NCBI GenBank assembly: GCA_029204225.1
Contig: MU832656.1
Span: 1-64,000 of the forward strand
Origin: Diphasiastrum complanatum
Taxonomy: Eukaryota > Streptophyta > Lycopodiopsida > Lycopodiales > Lycopodiaceae
Reading direction: 5' to 3'
DNA length: 64,000 bases
The translations under genes were made by a program, and so were the position numbers. The notes beneath the pieces are model-generated. The model was given only the letters and a program-made list of their open reading frames with translations, was not told the DNA's origin and searched no databases. Of this stretch, positions 53,108 through 64,000 are shown piece after piece (position 1 is the stretch's first letter; every line of letters starts with the position of its first letter).

Positions 53108-53640
53108 GTTACAGCCCTAATGGGGGTTTGGACTATTAGGGGCTGTCTTGGACGTAGGGGCTGGGCCTAATCTAGATAATAGTCAATAGGGGACCATGGG
53201 GTCACACCCGCATGCGATATTTGCATGTAGGGTGTACATGCACTGTGCTTATGCATGGGTCTTGGCTATTATGGGTTAGGGGTACCTACATGCAGTGGAC
53301 ATGCATGGGAGTTTGGTATGGACTTATAGTATGCTTACATGTGGATTCAGTGCCTGGGCAGACGGGGTGGGTTCTACACTCTATATATACCCTCAACCGT
53401 GTCCATGAGGATCATTGAGAATTTGTGGCCGTTATGCTATCGGATTGGTAAGCGCTTCCAATCTTGGTGGTTTTCCAAATTCCCTAGTGCTTGGGGGCTA
53501 GATCAGAGGAGATCTAGGATTGGTTGGATTGTTTTCATCCATTGCAATTTCCCATTGTGTTCTTGGAGCTCTATCCGGATTGGAAGTCTTAGGAGACATT
53601 TTTTTGGTCTCAGAGCAGCCAATCTGATTCTGTGAGCAGC
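53108..53640 (+). repeat. LTR-like block with TATA element
   Basis: Begins TGTTACAGCCC, is relatively GC-rich, contains CTCTATATATACCCTC near 53.38 kb in promoter-like spacing, and is followed by GGTCTCAGAGCAGCC, which resembles a primer-binding region. This suggests a copia LTR in plus orientation. No second LTR copy is in the window, so the call is tentative. Confidence 0.4.
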
Positions 53641-54379
53641 TTGATGTGGACCGACCAAGGGTGAATTGCGTCGATGACAATCAGAGCAATTTTGGTAAAT
53701 TGGTGGTCTTCCAAGTGGGTGTTCTACCTTCTCTTTAGTTAAATCGATTTGATAGGAGTTTGGATTTTTTGTAACGTTATAGCTTTCTGGGTTAAAAAAT
53801 ATGGCCATGTGAATTCTAATTTCTCCATGTTGTTGGTTTGCCGTTATGATTAGATTTTTGGGATTTTCATGGGGTTTCAAAATCCTCTTTCCCACATGGG
53901 AATGGGATTGAAGCTGGTTGCAAACTTTTTATCTCTTGCATGCAGTTTGTGTAGTTTAGGAATGGTGTTTTTCTATCGTCTATGCATTGCACACAAAGTT
54001 TATGCTTTCTATCCACCAAGTTAGCAGAAGGAAGCATGTTTCTGGTTGTTATGTAATAGAAGAACATGCTACATAAAAAACAGAGCAATATGGATATAGG
54101 TTAGTGCTTGCATAATGTGTTTGCCTTGTGCATGCTGAATAGGCATGTCTACCTTATGAAACTTTGTGCATGCTTGAATCAACCAGAAGACGGCTATAAA
54201 ATGAATTAGTAGAGGGTAGAATCTGTATGTTGGGCTTGAAAACCTTTTGGAGGGGTTGTTGGCAGCTTTGTGGATGCAATAGTGTTTCAAATTTTTGCCA
54301 ACACATATTTTCAGATTCATGGCTTTTTGCTCTACATATTTTCAGATTCATAGTTCAGTGTATCAGATTTTTGCCTGCA

Positions 54380-55742
54380 CATAACGAATGGCGCTATCAA
54401 GGAAGCCGTGCTCCTCAATCGACTCTATGCTTCTCTTCAACGAGAAAGATGACAATGGAATATGGGTGCCAAGAAAATATTCAAAAAACTCTTGGGTTTT
54501 GATGCATCCATCATCAAGAGGAGCATTTCGAAAAAGCAAAAGGTCAAAACTATAATTTTGATCTTATTGGAAGGCCAGAATTTTGGATTTCAAAACATCA
54601 TGAGTAAAATCTATTTCTAGAATTCTAGTCCAACATGTATATATGCATTCAGAGATAAATGTGCAAGGATTCAACCGTCAGGATCACAAAAAAAAAAACA
54701 AATGTGAGTACTGATATTTTACAATACTTTGACTTTTGTCATTCATTAATATCTATTAGTAAAGTTGCTAATCTGATCATTTTTCTCTTGCAGATTTATA
54801 TCCGTCCAACATAAATGAATGGGATCCCAGTGGATCTCTAGCAGGTGTGTTAGATGTTATTCACACTGATATTGGACAGCTGCAATATCGAGGTAGAACT
54901 ACAAAAGATCTAGCTGATAGTGGGATCTTTTTTTATGAATCAATGTACATTCCTGATACAAAAGGAGATTTTGGACAAATAGTCCCAATTCTATTACCTA
55001 GTTTGGGAAGTGATGAATGAGTTGCTCCAGATGGCGTTGTAGTTTCAAAATCATTTCGTTGCAAGCTATATAATGATGTAAAAAATTCATTAAAGATAAG
55101 CACGGGATAAAAAATAGTCAGATTTACTTTGAATATATTTCTTTTCAAGTGTCAATGTACACAAAACCCCAACAATGTTTGAATACAAAAATTTAGCCCA
55201 TAGTTTATTATCTGAACTTATGGATGAAAGCTGGGACAAAAGATCAGATGGAGAAATAAAATGCAAAATTAAAATGTTTTCGCTTTCGTTATCAACTAGA
55301 AAAACAAATGTTGAGCTTATGCTTCAACAAAGGTAAATGGGTGCCACTCGATCAAGACTTGGAAGCCAGTGGACATTCAAAATGAGAAAATATTGAAATT
55401 ATATACAATGATGCAGTTTTGACATGTGTTGAGGTGGAAGAGGATTGGAGCCTAAATTACACCAGGCAGGAACTATTGCTCCTACAAGATGACATTTTCA
55501 ATGGTAAACTCATAAGTAATTATAAACACTCGATTATTTATGAATACTTTATATCAAAACTTTCTTATATAATCTCTGTATTAATTGTAACTCACTTTGT
55601 ATTAGTTTTATGCAGGTACGTAAAAGACATGAGCTCAAGATCAAATGCAGAGATATTGGCGAAAAAATCCAACTTATGGAAGAACACTGAGATTTACTAT
55701 CACCAAATACATGTCAATCATCATGTCCTTTTATCAATTTAG
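54380..55742 (+). pseudogene. Decayed intron-containing gene of unknown family
   Basis: Blocks of coding-like sequence on the plus strand: NGAIKEAVLLNRLYASLQRE near 54.39 kb, then (after an intron-like T-rich tract ending TCTTGCAG at 54793) a segment with DLYPSNINEWDPSGSLAGV, IHTDIGQLQYRGRTTKDLAD and GIFFYESMYIPDTKGDF, broken by TGA at about 55.02 kb. Further 3' are VEVEEDWSLNYTRQELLLL and, after another intron-like gap with a TTTATGCAG acceptor at 55.61 kb, a charged tail. I recognise no domain. It is the first of a run of similarly decayed spliced genes extending to 63 kb. Confidence 0.4.
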
Positions 55743-55937
55743 AAAATTGCAATCCAGTATTACACTATGGACACAACTTGATTGTAAGAATCTATATTGA
55801 TATCAATAAAAATCTCATAAACGGGTTGTTTACATGTAAGATTGTATCTCTTTTTTTGGATATATCTCTATTTACAAATAAAATCCTATTCAGTAAGTTG
55901 AGTCTATATTTTCTATATTAGTATTAGGAACTGATAA

Positions 55938-56070
55938 GGCAACAGTCCCCTCTCCTATAATTTTGCCTTCCTTTGAATTGGGAAGGACTTCTATGCCTTT
56001 TAAGACAACAGGCCCCTCTCCTATAATTTTGCCTTCATTTGTATTGGGAAAGACTTCTATGTCTTTTTAA
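55938..56070. repeat. 66-bp tandem duplication
   Basis: Two adjacent copies containing CCCCTCTCCTATAATTTTG and TTGGGAARGACTTCTATG, offset 66 bp, at the 3' end of the histone-like gene on the opposite strand. Few differences, so recent. Confidence 0.88.
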
Positions 56071-56099
56071 CAATATTTGCATCTTGAGCAACCTAAAAG

Positions 56100-57944
56100 G
56101 CTGTTAAGACAGGAGCAGCATGCTTTTTCGGGCCCTCGATTTCAGGTGTAACACTTACACCATTCTATACATAAGTTCTGATCAACTCTTGCCGGAATCT
56201 ATACACATCATCGGGAGTGTACGACTCAAGAGTGAACTGTCATCACAAAACACATGAATGAGCAAATTACTAACAAAGATAGTAAAGAAATAAGAATCAG
56301 AATGAAAGGAACTACAAATGAACAAAATATTATCTTTTCAATATCTGCATCGACTTGTAAATTATACCACTCAAAAAAGAGCTTTGTATTGTACATGACG
56401 AACCATGCACAACTAAAAGCGTCCCTTTGTTGTACACACTACATATATTGAACAAAATTTAGTAATATTATAACATAAAATTTATTCATGCTATGACAAT
56501 AGATTTAAACTAAAAAAAATACATGCATATCAGAGATAAATTGTATATACCTTGAGAGATTTAATGGTTATCTCTCCAATTGAGATTGCCATTGTCGGTA
56601 TTTCACGAATGACATCATAAAGTAGAGAATCAAATTCTCTATGCGCATTATCAGCTGAGTTTAGTTTTACACGTAGAAAGTTTGATGCTCCCTCTTATTT
56701 ATTTTTACAGAAAGAATATTCAAGTTCCAATGCCAACCATAATAATCAAAATGAAAATTAGAATCCATTTGAACAAGAGTAATCATCCAAATTAAAGGCA
56801 ACAAAAGCAAACTAGCAATCCTCACTTATTCTCATATGGAATCAAATAAAATTTTGCCATTGGACTACAGTCGTTGAAATATACAACCCTTTCAAATGTG
56901 GCATCTTTTGCCTTCACTGTTCCCATGAAAAATGGACTGACAACAAAAACAACTCCTTGGAAAAAAACTAATACTATGCGGAAAAAATTTTCATCGGCTT
57001 CTACAATAACGTCTATAATCTCTGAAGTTTTCTCTTTCAACTTTGTACAAAATTTGGGACCTAATCTATAGCTTCTATTTGAATCTGGAAGAAAGAAATC
57101 AAAATAATTGCCGAGCAGATCAATTTTATTAGCTAAGTAAGCCTCGTATTGGTTATAATGGTCAAAATCAAAATAAACCTAGTTAGGATCGTATGAAATT
57201 CTGACAAAAAGATTATGTGCAGGGAGAGAAAGATATGAAGACACAATATTTATAGATTTTTTTATTATTTTGTGAAGCTCCTCTTGGGTTATCATCATTT
57301 TCGGTGAAGAAACCTTCTGAGGAGCTAGACGAATAGCATGAGGAGAAGAGGATGATTCTGCATTTGAATCGGATTCTCCAGCATTTGATTCAGAGCTCAG
57401 AGAGATGCGGGGTCTCTTGCCAGGGATAACTCTAGGAGAAAGGGAAGTAGCTGGCCTTCGAGATCCAGTTTTCTTAGGGACAGCCCGCTTCCTTTTCTTC
57501 TGAGAGGTAGTTGGCAAGTCTGTTCTATCCAGAGGTAGGTGTTTGGAGGTGCTGGCGTTATCCACATGCAGATTTGAATAACGGTCCCGAAGTCCTTTGA
57601 GAATAATGAAATCCTTTGGCATGATGGTAACACGCTTACCATGCATGGCCAAAAGACAGAATTCCTCAAAAAACTGGGACATAAAGTCTTCTGTAGCACC
57701 CTGTAAGGCCTACATGGCTGTCACGGCAAAACGAACATCAAGCCCAAGTGACAAAGTGACATTCCTAACAGACCGGCCGAAAGGAGCTCTAAGGATCCAC
57801 AATTCAGTTGATCTCTAGAGGTTTTTTTATCTCCCTCAGCTAGACCTGCTTTTTGCCACGTCTATGGCCAATACCAGGGGGAATACGGGCATGGGAGGGC
57901 TGTACAAGGGTAATGGCACGGGTGGTGGATTTCGTCCTAGCCAT
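56100..57944 (-). pseudogene. Histone H3-like domain fused to a long non-histone C-terminus
   Basis: The minus strand opens at an ATG (57944) with MARTKSTTR, the canonical H3 tail start. LREI follows at the position of the H3 alpha-N helix, then after a frame change near an A7 run come STELWILRAPFGRSVRNV, LDVRFAVTAM, ALQGATEDFMSQFFEEFC and HGKRVTIMPKDF. These align block by block with alpha-N, alpha-1, alpha-2 and alpha-3 of H3. Instead of stopping, the frame runs on through a basic/serine-rich linker with nuclear-localisation-like KKRKR and KRPR, an acidic stretch (GESDSNAESSSS), and about 120 more residues to 56822. Further exons at about 56.70-56.55 kb and from 56236 down are joined by GT/AG junctions (intron 56550-56237). 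Three in-frame stops, all TAG, and one frameshift break it. A host H3 pseudogene would not have this extension or these introns. Confidence 0.75.
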
Positions 57945-57997
57945 CATTCTAAGATTCAAAAGAAGTAAATTTGAAAAAAATTCTCTGATTTGAATAT

Positions 57998-58815
57998 CGA
58001 AACAAAGCGTAGGAATTAAAAATAAAAAAAAAGTTGCAAAAGAAAGACACTTTGAAATTGATATCAAGGCTAAATATCAGTTTCAAATGCAAGAATACAA
58101 GAGAAAAAAAGAAGCAGGAAGATCTGCACTCGAAAGCGATACTGACAACATGGCGGTATCGGTATCGAGCACAAGGAGTGCTGGCGGACGAAGAACGTAC
58201 AAAGAGTGCGCTTGAGATCGATATTGAGAGTCAAAAACAAAAAGTTTGTGAGGGAAAATGGAAATTTGGAGGGAGTATATATAAATCTTTTTTGCACATG
58301 TGAAAAAGCGACTATGGACATGTGGCGTCATTTAAATGGCCCACATGTATTGTCCGTACAGGTCATTATGATGCAAGAATGAGGCCACGTGGGTGTAGGA
58401 CACGTGAATGAATCAGAATATGACATGTGGCATTCTGCACATGACAAATGTCAAATCAATCATTCTTTGTACGACAAAATATTCTCGACGAATCATGCGA
58501 TGACATGTGTTCTATCGGACCTCATCCACACATGCTAAATTGGTCATTTTCGGCGCGAATTTTCACGGTTTTTGATTTTAGCACCAGATATCGATTTCAA
58601 GCGCACGCTTTTCTTTGTTTAGCATCTGTTTATATATTTGAGTCTAGAACCAATACTACCTACTCTAATATCACTCTCAAGCCTTACTTTTCCATTCTTG
58701 CTTGTGCTTTGTACTCGCGCTTGGATCCGATACTTGGTTTTTAGATATCTCTTTCGAGCGCATAGGGCATTGAGGTTTTGTTCTAACTTGTATTTTGCGC
58801 CTGAGACCGATATTC
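57998..58815. promoter_or_regulatory. Divergent control region with repeated 19-bp motif and two TATA boxes
   Basis: This interval separates the histone H3-like gene (minus, ATG 57944) from a plus-strand gene (ATG 58848). TATA-like TATATATAA occurs at 58276-58284 and TATATATTT at 58631-58639, in positions suitable for minus- and plus-strand transcription respectively. A motif close to RATATCGNTYTCRAGYGCA recurs: plus orientation at 58587-58605, 58744-58762, 58155-58173 (weaker) and 58073-58091 (weaker); minus orientation at 58796-58814, 58207-58225 and 58125-58142. Copies lie in both leaders. It could be a shared regulator-binding site or a subterminal transposase-binding repeat. Confidence 0.55.
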
Positions 58816-58847
58816 AAAATCTTTCTTCTGTATTTTTTGTTGTTGAA

Positions 58848-60360
58848 ATGTCTAATTTCGATTCTAGCCTGCTATCTTTTTTTCATGAATTTGGTATTAA
58901 TGATAATATAGAGTATTTCAAATCTCGTTTTTCTCATTTTCTTTTTATTCTTCCTTCTATTATTGAGGGTCCTAGTGTGAAAGTATTTTCTGAGATTTAT
59001 CTCAGATTTAGATTTTTGCTCAGTACTCTCTTATTCAGATCTCAAAATAAGGACATGATTCATTGTCAAGTTTTGGTGGCACTCGACAAACATATCTATA
59101 AAGCTAGGCTTGACAGAATGTTCACCAAATTACATAATGATTTCAAGTCTATAGGTGATTGTCCAATTCACAATAAAAGATGTAGATTTATAGAGTTTCA
59201 ATTTGTATTTATTTTTTTTGCTTTTATTGAATATTTTTGACGATTCAGAAGCTGGCCTTTCTACTTCTAAAGTTGTTTCTTCCAGTGGTACAAAATCTGA
59301 AAAGTCAAAGACTATAGATATAGAAACTTGTTTTACTGATACGAGTGTTAGTTCAGATGATTGTACAGATTTTGATCCTGCACGAAATAGGGCATCGTTT
59401 GTTGGCCCTAGAACTACCAATACCCTTTCTCCTTCTAATAAATCTCTTATCACATTGTCTACTTATAATATAGATAATAATTCTTTTTTGACACTATCGG
59501 ATATATCGGATCTTTTATTTCACAGAGGCCGAGACTCTTTGTATTTTGAGCAAAGAGCTTCATGAATTTTTGGATATTATCGATTATGATGTTGATGAAG
59601 TTCTCCCTAGTGTTTACTATGTAAATAAGGATGAGTTTTATTTAGGGAAAGATTGCTTGAAATTGGTCGTGGAGGAAATGCACCAAAAAGAAAATGATTT
59701 TCCTTTTGATGAGGAGTTCTTGAGATTTCAAAGTCAGCTTGGTTTTCCAAGACCAACTGTCTATTCACCAATCTTATTGACATTGAAAGGTGGACATAAT
59801 ATTGATGGAGAGGCAGTAATTGAGGAAGACAAAACTGAATGTATAAGTTTTGTATCTTATCTTGTACTAGTAGATTCATAATGTCAGATTTTATACTAGA
59901 GCTTACTTTGTATTTTTTCATTTCAGAAAACAATTTTTCTAGAATATTTTGCAATTCGTCGAGGTGGCCAGAGATCCTCTGCTGGAGAACTTTCAAGAGA
60001 TCATGCACTGGGGCATTATCTAAAGTTCTTCAAGAATAATTAGATTAGTGTTGCCCATTCAAAGTATCATCAACATGGTGATACAATGATTATGGCAATC
60101 AAGGCACTTTCTCATTTTCTTGGAGGACATAATTTTAATAGGGTGCATCAAATAATTTTTGTTATGAAAAATATTACACTTAGAGTTTAAGGATATGGTC
60201 CAGTGAATTCCATGCTCAGGTCATCTCATTTTGCAGTGTATGTAGCCTATGTGGATCCGATTAAGCATGGAAACCATGAGCTCTTGGATCCTTACGAGAG
60301 AAGGAAATTGTTGCATGATTCTAAATTGTGACTTTCATTAGAGAAAGTGTCGAAAGCAGA
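58848..60360 (+). pseudogene. Decayed spliced gene of unknown function, divergent partner of the H3-like gene
   Basis: The ATG at 58848 opens MSNFDSSLLSFFHEFG and a helical domain (DMIHCQVLVALDKHIYKARL) to about 59.2 kb. A serine/threonine-rich linker follows, then an exon after TTATTTCACAG (59.53 kb) reading LHEFLDIIDYDVDEVL and LGKDCLKLVVEEM. A last block follows after CATTTCAG (59.93 kb): FLEYFAIRRGGQRSSAGEL, DHALGHYLKFFK, then, beyond a TAG, KYHQHGDTMIMAIKALSHFL and HFAVYVAYVDPIKHGNHELL. Intron-like gaps and several stops are present. I recognise no family. The glycine/arginine segment and the histidine-rich block are the best-conserved-looking parts and might be an enzyme core. Confidence 0.45.
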
Positions 60361-60399
60361 ATAGATATTGGATATCTGAACTTTGTAAACTTTTTCATT

Positions 60400-63030
60400 T
60401 AATATACACAATTTCCTTGCATGACTATTGCCTATTGGCTTGTATAAATTTGCATGCTTTTTGAAATTTTTTATAATCCGTCGATTTTGTATTATGACAA
60501 ATTTGGATTCTTCTGTAAAACCATTGAAAAAGTTGTAGTATATAGTTGTTCTTTGTGCTAGTCTCACCATGTTGTGTACTTTTATGAAATGTCGCTCTTG
60601 CTTGCCAATGCGATTTTTCCATTCCTTGCAATGACCATATGCTAAGACTTCCACTATTTCTTGCAAAGAATGTCGAATGATGCCGTAATATGTGCTGCAT
60701 GTCATAAAAATATAATCTAAATCAGTACCAAAAGTATCTAAATTAATTGCACATATTTGTCTATAGTAGTGTAACATCAAAATCTTACCATATAATGTGT
60801 TATATGTCAACACCCCATGCACTTTAAACTGCATCCACAAATTCACTGGTTGTTATCATTTGTACATCAGTATCTGAAAATTTATCTTTTTTCAAGTATT
60901 TCACTATGTTGTCTAATTTTTTCCACACTTCTACTTTGTGTATACAAGTAGAACCTTCTTCTTCGAAATCTTAAGTTGTAGCAATAATCTCTTTCCAAAC
61001 CGAGTATTGAATCTTGGATTGTTTAACACAATAATTTGATAAAAATCTTCGAGCTTTGAATCCTCCAATGCTTGGCTTGCATGGAATATTTCATGTTTCA
61101 CTTGATAGCTTGTCGTCTTTTTTAACGTGGCCTTTATGTAAGCCTGCTTTAGACAACGCATTCTCTAATCTGGAAATAGCTTCCTTTGCAGATGCCTCTG
61201 GCTCGGAATTCCATGCAAACAAGATGTGAAGATATATTATTTTTTCTATTATACGCACCTCTGCATGCAATGTACAGATATGAACATTTTGAAGAGAAAT
61301 CGATAGTACGGGTTTCCAATTAGGATCTTCTTGATCTCTTGATATTCCTATACTGTTTGTTATGTCTTTTGATTTCTTCATGCAGTACAAACAAGGGTGT
61401 TTAGAGTTAGCGCCATGGGATACAGTGGACATATATTTTAATGTCTTCAGATCTCCTGCTAAATGCCATTCTATGTTGAAAGTACCAATTCCAGAAATAT
61501 TGAGTGGAACTCCCTCCATGTGATTTTTTATGGTGGCAGGATATAACGTTCTATCAATTATCCATGAGAGAATGTCATGGTCTTCTTTTATCGCCTATAA
61601 GAGAAAACAACGTGATTTAGCCTCATAATATTAACATGGAGAAGATTTCCCAAATGAAATCCATATTAAAATGATTATCCCTATTGATTATGCGAAAGAA
61701 CTACTATACATGAAATGCTGCCAACCACCAGATATCATTTTCTGATTGAACATTGAAGTTGAGGCCTTCTAAGTCTTCCAAATTTGAAAGTGCTCCATTC
61801 ATGATCATAAGACTCTCTCCATTTTGTGTCCTTTTATAATTTCAGACTCATCTAAGTTAAAAACAACTATCAACTTGTTATTGACATTCTAATTTGTAAT
61901 ACCATAAAAATTTATGATGAATGTTAGTAGCTGATTAATATCAATAAATAAATTATTGGAATTGTTATATGCTAGACATTCTCCTTTCGAGCAATACACT
62001 TCATTGATATGAGATGGATTACCAACTATTGTGTGCATACCTAGGTTTAACATGTCTCTTTTTTTTTTAAAGATGAAATGGTCGTGGGATTGGAAATTTT
62101 TTAATACTTACATGTGCAAATGCCTTCTGTATCATCTTAAACATTGTTGCATATGCTTCTCTACTGATGCAAGAAAAATCACATGCCCCTTGAACCAATG
62201 TAGTGTCTAATATTTTTCCAACTTCATTCATAATGCTATCAGTAACTGAAACCTTCATCTTTTGCATTTTGTTATTGTTTAACATTGATTTCATAGATTT
62301 AGAAGTCAAGATAGAACCTAGTGAGTTTCCAATGGAAATCTCATCGGCCAAATGGTCTTCAGCGACCAATGCTGATCTGCATTGCAAACATAATGTTCAT
62401 GAAAATGTCAGTAGAAATTAGGACACTCATAGTATTCGCATCAGCATAATAAGCAAATCAACAGAAAGTTGAAATTAATAAATAACAAAACTAGTGATTA
62501 TGAATGAATCAAAAAGTTCAAGCAATATTCAATACCAAATAAGCTATAACTTACTTGAAGCACGAATTCGTCTTTTTCTATAACCTCCTCTAGATGATAG
62601 ATCACATATATCCTTGGTTACCAGTCTTTTCCTCTTGTTGCTTCAGACCTTTCTGTTGAGCACATCCATATCTTTAACAAGAGACAAATATGAGATACAC
62701 ATGGATTGAAATGCAGTTTTTATCTCATCATTACTAGTTGTAAAATGATGCAAAGAAGATTTCAACCTTTGGATCTCCTCTTGAGCATAATATTTTCTTC
62801 CAAACAAGTTTTCAACTTTGTAGATTTTTCTTCGCACTCCTTTGATATTTTCCTTGATTTCTCTTCCAAATAATGTATTCTTTGCATTGAATGTGCATTC
62901 CCATAGAGCATCAAATTCTTATAGTAACCCAAAAGGCCATTTTTGCCATGACACATACAAATTATTAATTGACTCACCGAATGAAAATATGGATGTTGCA
63001 ATGAACATGGATCAATAGGATACAATTTTC
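60400..63030 (-). pseudogene. Transposase-like protein of an unrecognised family, copy B (core retained)
   Basis: Reading from 63.03 kb on the minus strand: a coiled-coil N-terminus (HYLEEKSRKISKECEEKSTK); a block with CISREAYATMFKMIQKAF at about 62.17-62.12 kb; NNLFIDINQLLTFIINFYG; a beta-strand-like VVFNLDESEI; after a frameshift ENDIWWLAAFHV; after an intron-like gap GVPLNISGIGTFNIEWHLAG with DLKTLKYM and KHPCLYCMKKS; then CTLHAEVRIIEKIIYLHI; and near the end SLSIWSLQGMEKSHWQAR and HGE. The two acidic residues (DE and GD) and Cys-x-x-Cys suggest a nuclease core with a metal-binding insert. This is similar in general style to large eukaryotic transposases, but I cannot assign a superfamily. 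Several frameshifts and stops (TAA, TAG, TGA) make it a pseudogene. Copy A at 33 kb confirms the family. Confidence 0.55.
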
Positions 63031-63920
63031 TTGATGACCATAAATCTACATGCTTTAGCTTTTCCTCCCTGTATCAGATCATATCATAGATTGACAATTT
63101 GGGTTGCTTGGAATTCCTTGTCCTGAGCGGAGCATATTCTAGTGTCAGATCCACATGAAGATGATAAAGCTTTGTCATTAGTACAATAGTATAGTAACAA
63201 ACAGCACAATGACAATAACAAAGCTGGAGATGGCGCTAAACACTTGTTCACTTGTTCGACTCTGGAGATAGAGATGGCGCGTGTTTGACCCTGGAGATAG
63301 AGATGGCATAGGCTTTGTTTCTGAAATGTCACTCCTAATTCAAATTTTTGAGTGTTCCCAACTATTGGGAGGGAATATTTCAACATTTTGAAAATTATAC
63401 TTTAACTGTGGTTAAGCACCAGTGAAGTTTGATGCGACTAAACTAAGGCGCATTCATTTACATGGAAAGTGGTGCAAGCAGATGTTTAAAGAAGTTAGAA
63501 AATGATATTTTAATTACTTTATAGTTATTTTTCTCTCTCCTACATGGCATTTCTTATAGGGCCCTCTTTGGGACCATATTTTCTCTAATGAAATATGACA
63601 TTGATTTGTCGCGAAACGGTTTTCACTTCGTTGTCGTGAACGATTTTGTTTCTTTTAATTTTCTTTTGCGTGGAAGCTTCACATGAACCTAGACACGCGA
63701 CTACACATCACAGAACACATTTCATTCTAGCAATCAAGACAGATGGTACAAGACAAGGAGATGCACAAAAATAGACCAATCAATTATAAGTTTGATTTTT
63801 AGAGCGAGATGGTTAGTGTCTTGCTCGTTGGCGGAATGACGTTCTGCTCTTTTGTTGTGTTCTGCTCGTTGGCAGACTTTCATGCACAGCTCTTTCGTTT
63901 CTAGTCTTTTTCGTTTTCTT

Positions 63921-63925
<5 letters not shown>
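63031..63925. other. Non-coding interval upstream of transposase-like copy B
   Basis: A 100-codon minus-strand frame (63386-63084) has no recognisable domain. A short duplicated phrase, CTGGAGATAGAGATGGC, occurs at about 63.26 and 63.29 kb. The interval may hold the promoter or an end of the element, but no terminal inverted repeat was identified. Confidence 0.3.

Positions 63926-64000
<75 letters not shown>
63926..64000. repeat. (TC)n microsatellite running off the window end
   Basis: At least 75 bp of perfect TC repeats; the array continues beyond the window. Confidence 0.98.

Noticed and set aside
57545-57944. Interpretation of the H3-like sequence as an ordinary retroposed histone H3 pseudogene or a centromeric CENH3
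   Set aside because: The frame continues into a long C-terminal extension with further exons, and the H3 tail start is canonical, which fits neither a processed H3 copy nor a typical CENH3.
54380-63030. Integrated giant DNA virus as the source of the histone-like and orphan genes
   Set aside because: No capsid, packaging ATPase, polymerase or other viral hallmark gene was seen, and the genes appear to contain spliceosomal introns. Kept only as a remote possibility.

Overview
The window is nuclear DNA of a land plant. The evidence is one complete intron-rich housekeeping gene (PRP39, 13 coding exons with consensus GT/AG splice sites) surrounded by degraded Ty1/copia and Ty3/gypsy retrotransposons and many very long (CT)n/(GA)n and (CA)n microsatellites. 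Long introns, heavy TE nesting and transposase-like proteins I do not recognise from flowering plants would fit a fern or another non-seed lineage, but that is a guess and the species cannot be fixed from the sequence.

Layout. 1-3.58 kb: no gene recognised, downstream of PRP39. 3.58-15.28 kb (minus): complete 840-residue PRP39-like U1 snRNP splicing factor, with a non-coding 5' leader reaching to about 18 kb. 19.37-22.81 kb: a copia-type element with 97% identical LTR segments that keeps gag and protease but has no recognisable integrase or reverse transcriptase. 22.9-41.9 kb: a TE graveyard of gypsy and copia fragments on both strands, several of them chimeric, with a 291-bp tandem repeat. 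Within it (31.3-33.9 kb, minus) sit two non-retroviral genes: an unknown protein with its own TATA box, and a transposase-like gene. 42.0-48.6 kb: a large imperfect palindrome whose two arms each carry an intact copy of an unrecognised 133-135-residue gene in divergent orientation. 48.6-54 kb: decayed repeats and an LTR-like block. 54.4-63.0 kb: a cluster of decayed intron-containing genes of unknown type, including a gene whose N-terminal part is unmistakably a histone H3 fold with a long non-histone C-terminal extension, a divergently transcribed neighbour sharing a control region full of a repeated 19-bp motif, and a second, fuller copy of the transposase-like family seen at 33 kb.

Functional picture. 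Only PRP39 and the palindromic gene pair look like live host genes. The rest is mobile DNA in various stages of decay. The most promising novelty is the 54-63 kb cluster (histone H3-like fusion, shared-motif divergent promoter, orphan transposase-like gene), which may be the remains of one large uncharacterised mobile element, and the palindromic duplication of an unknown small gene.
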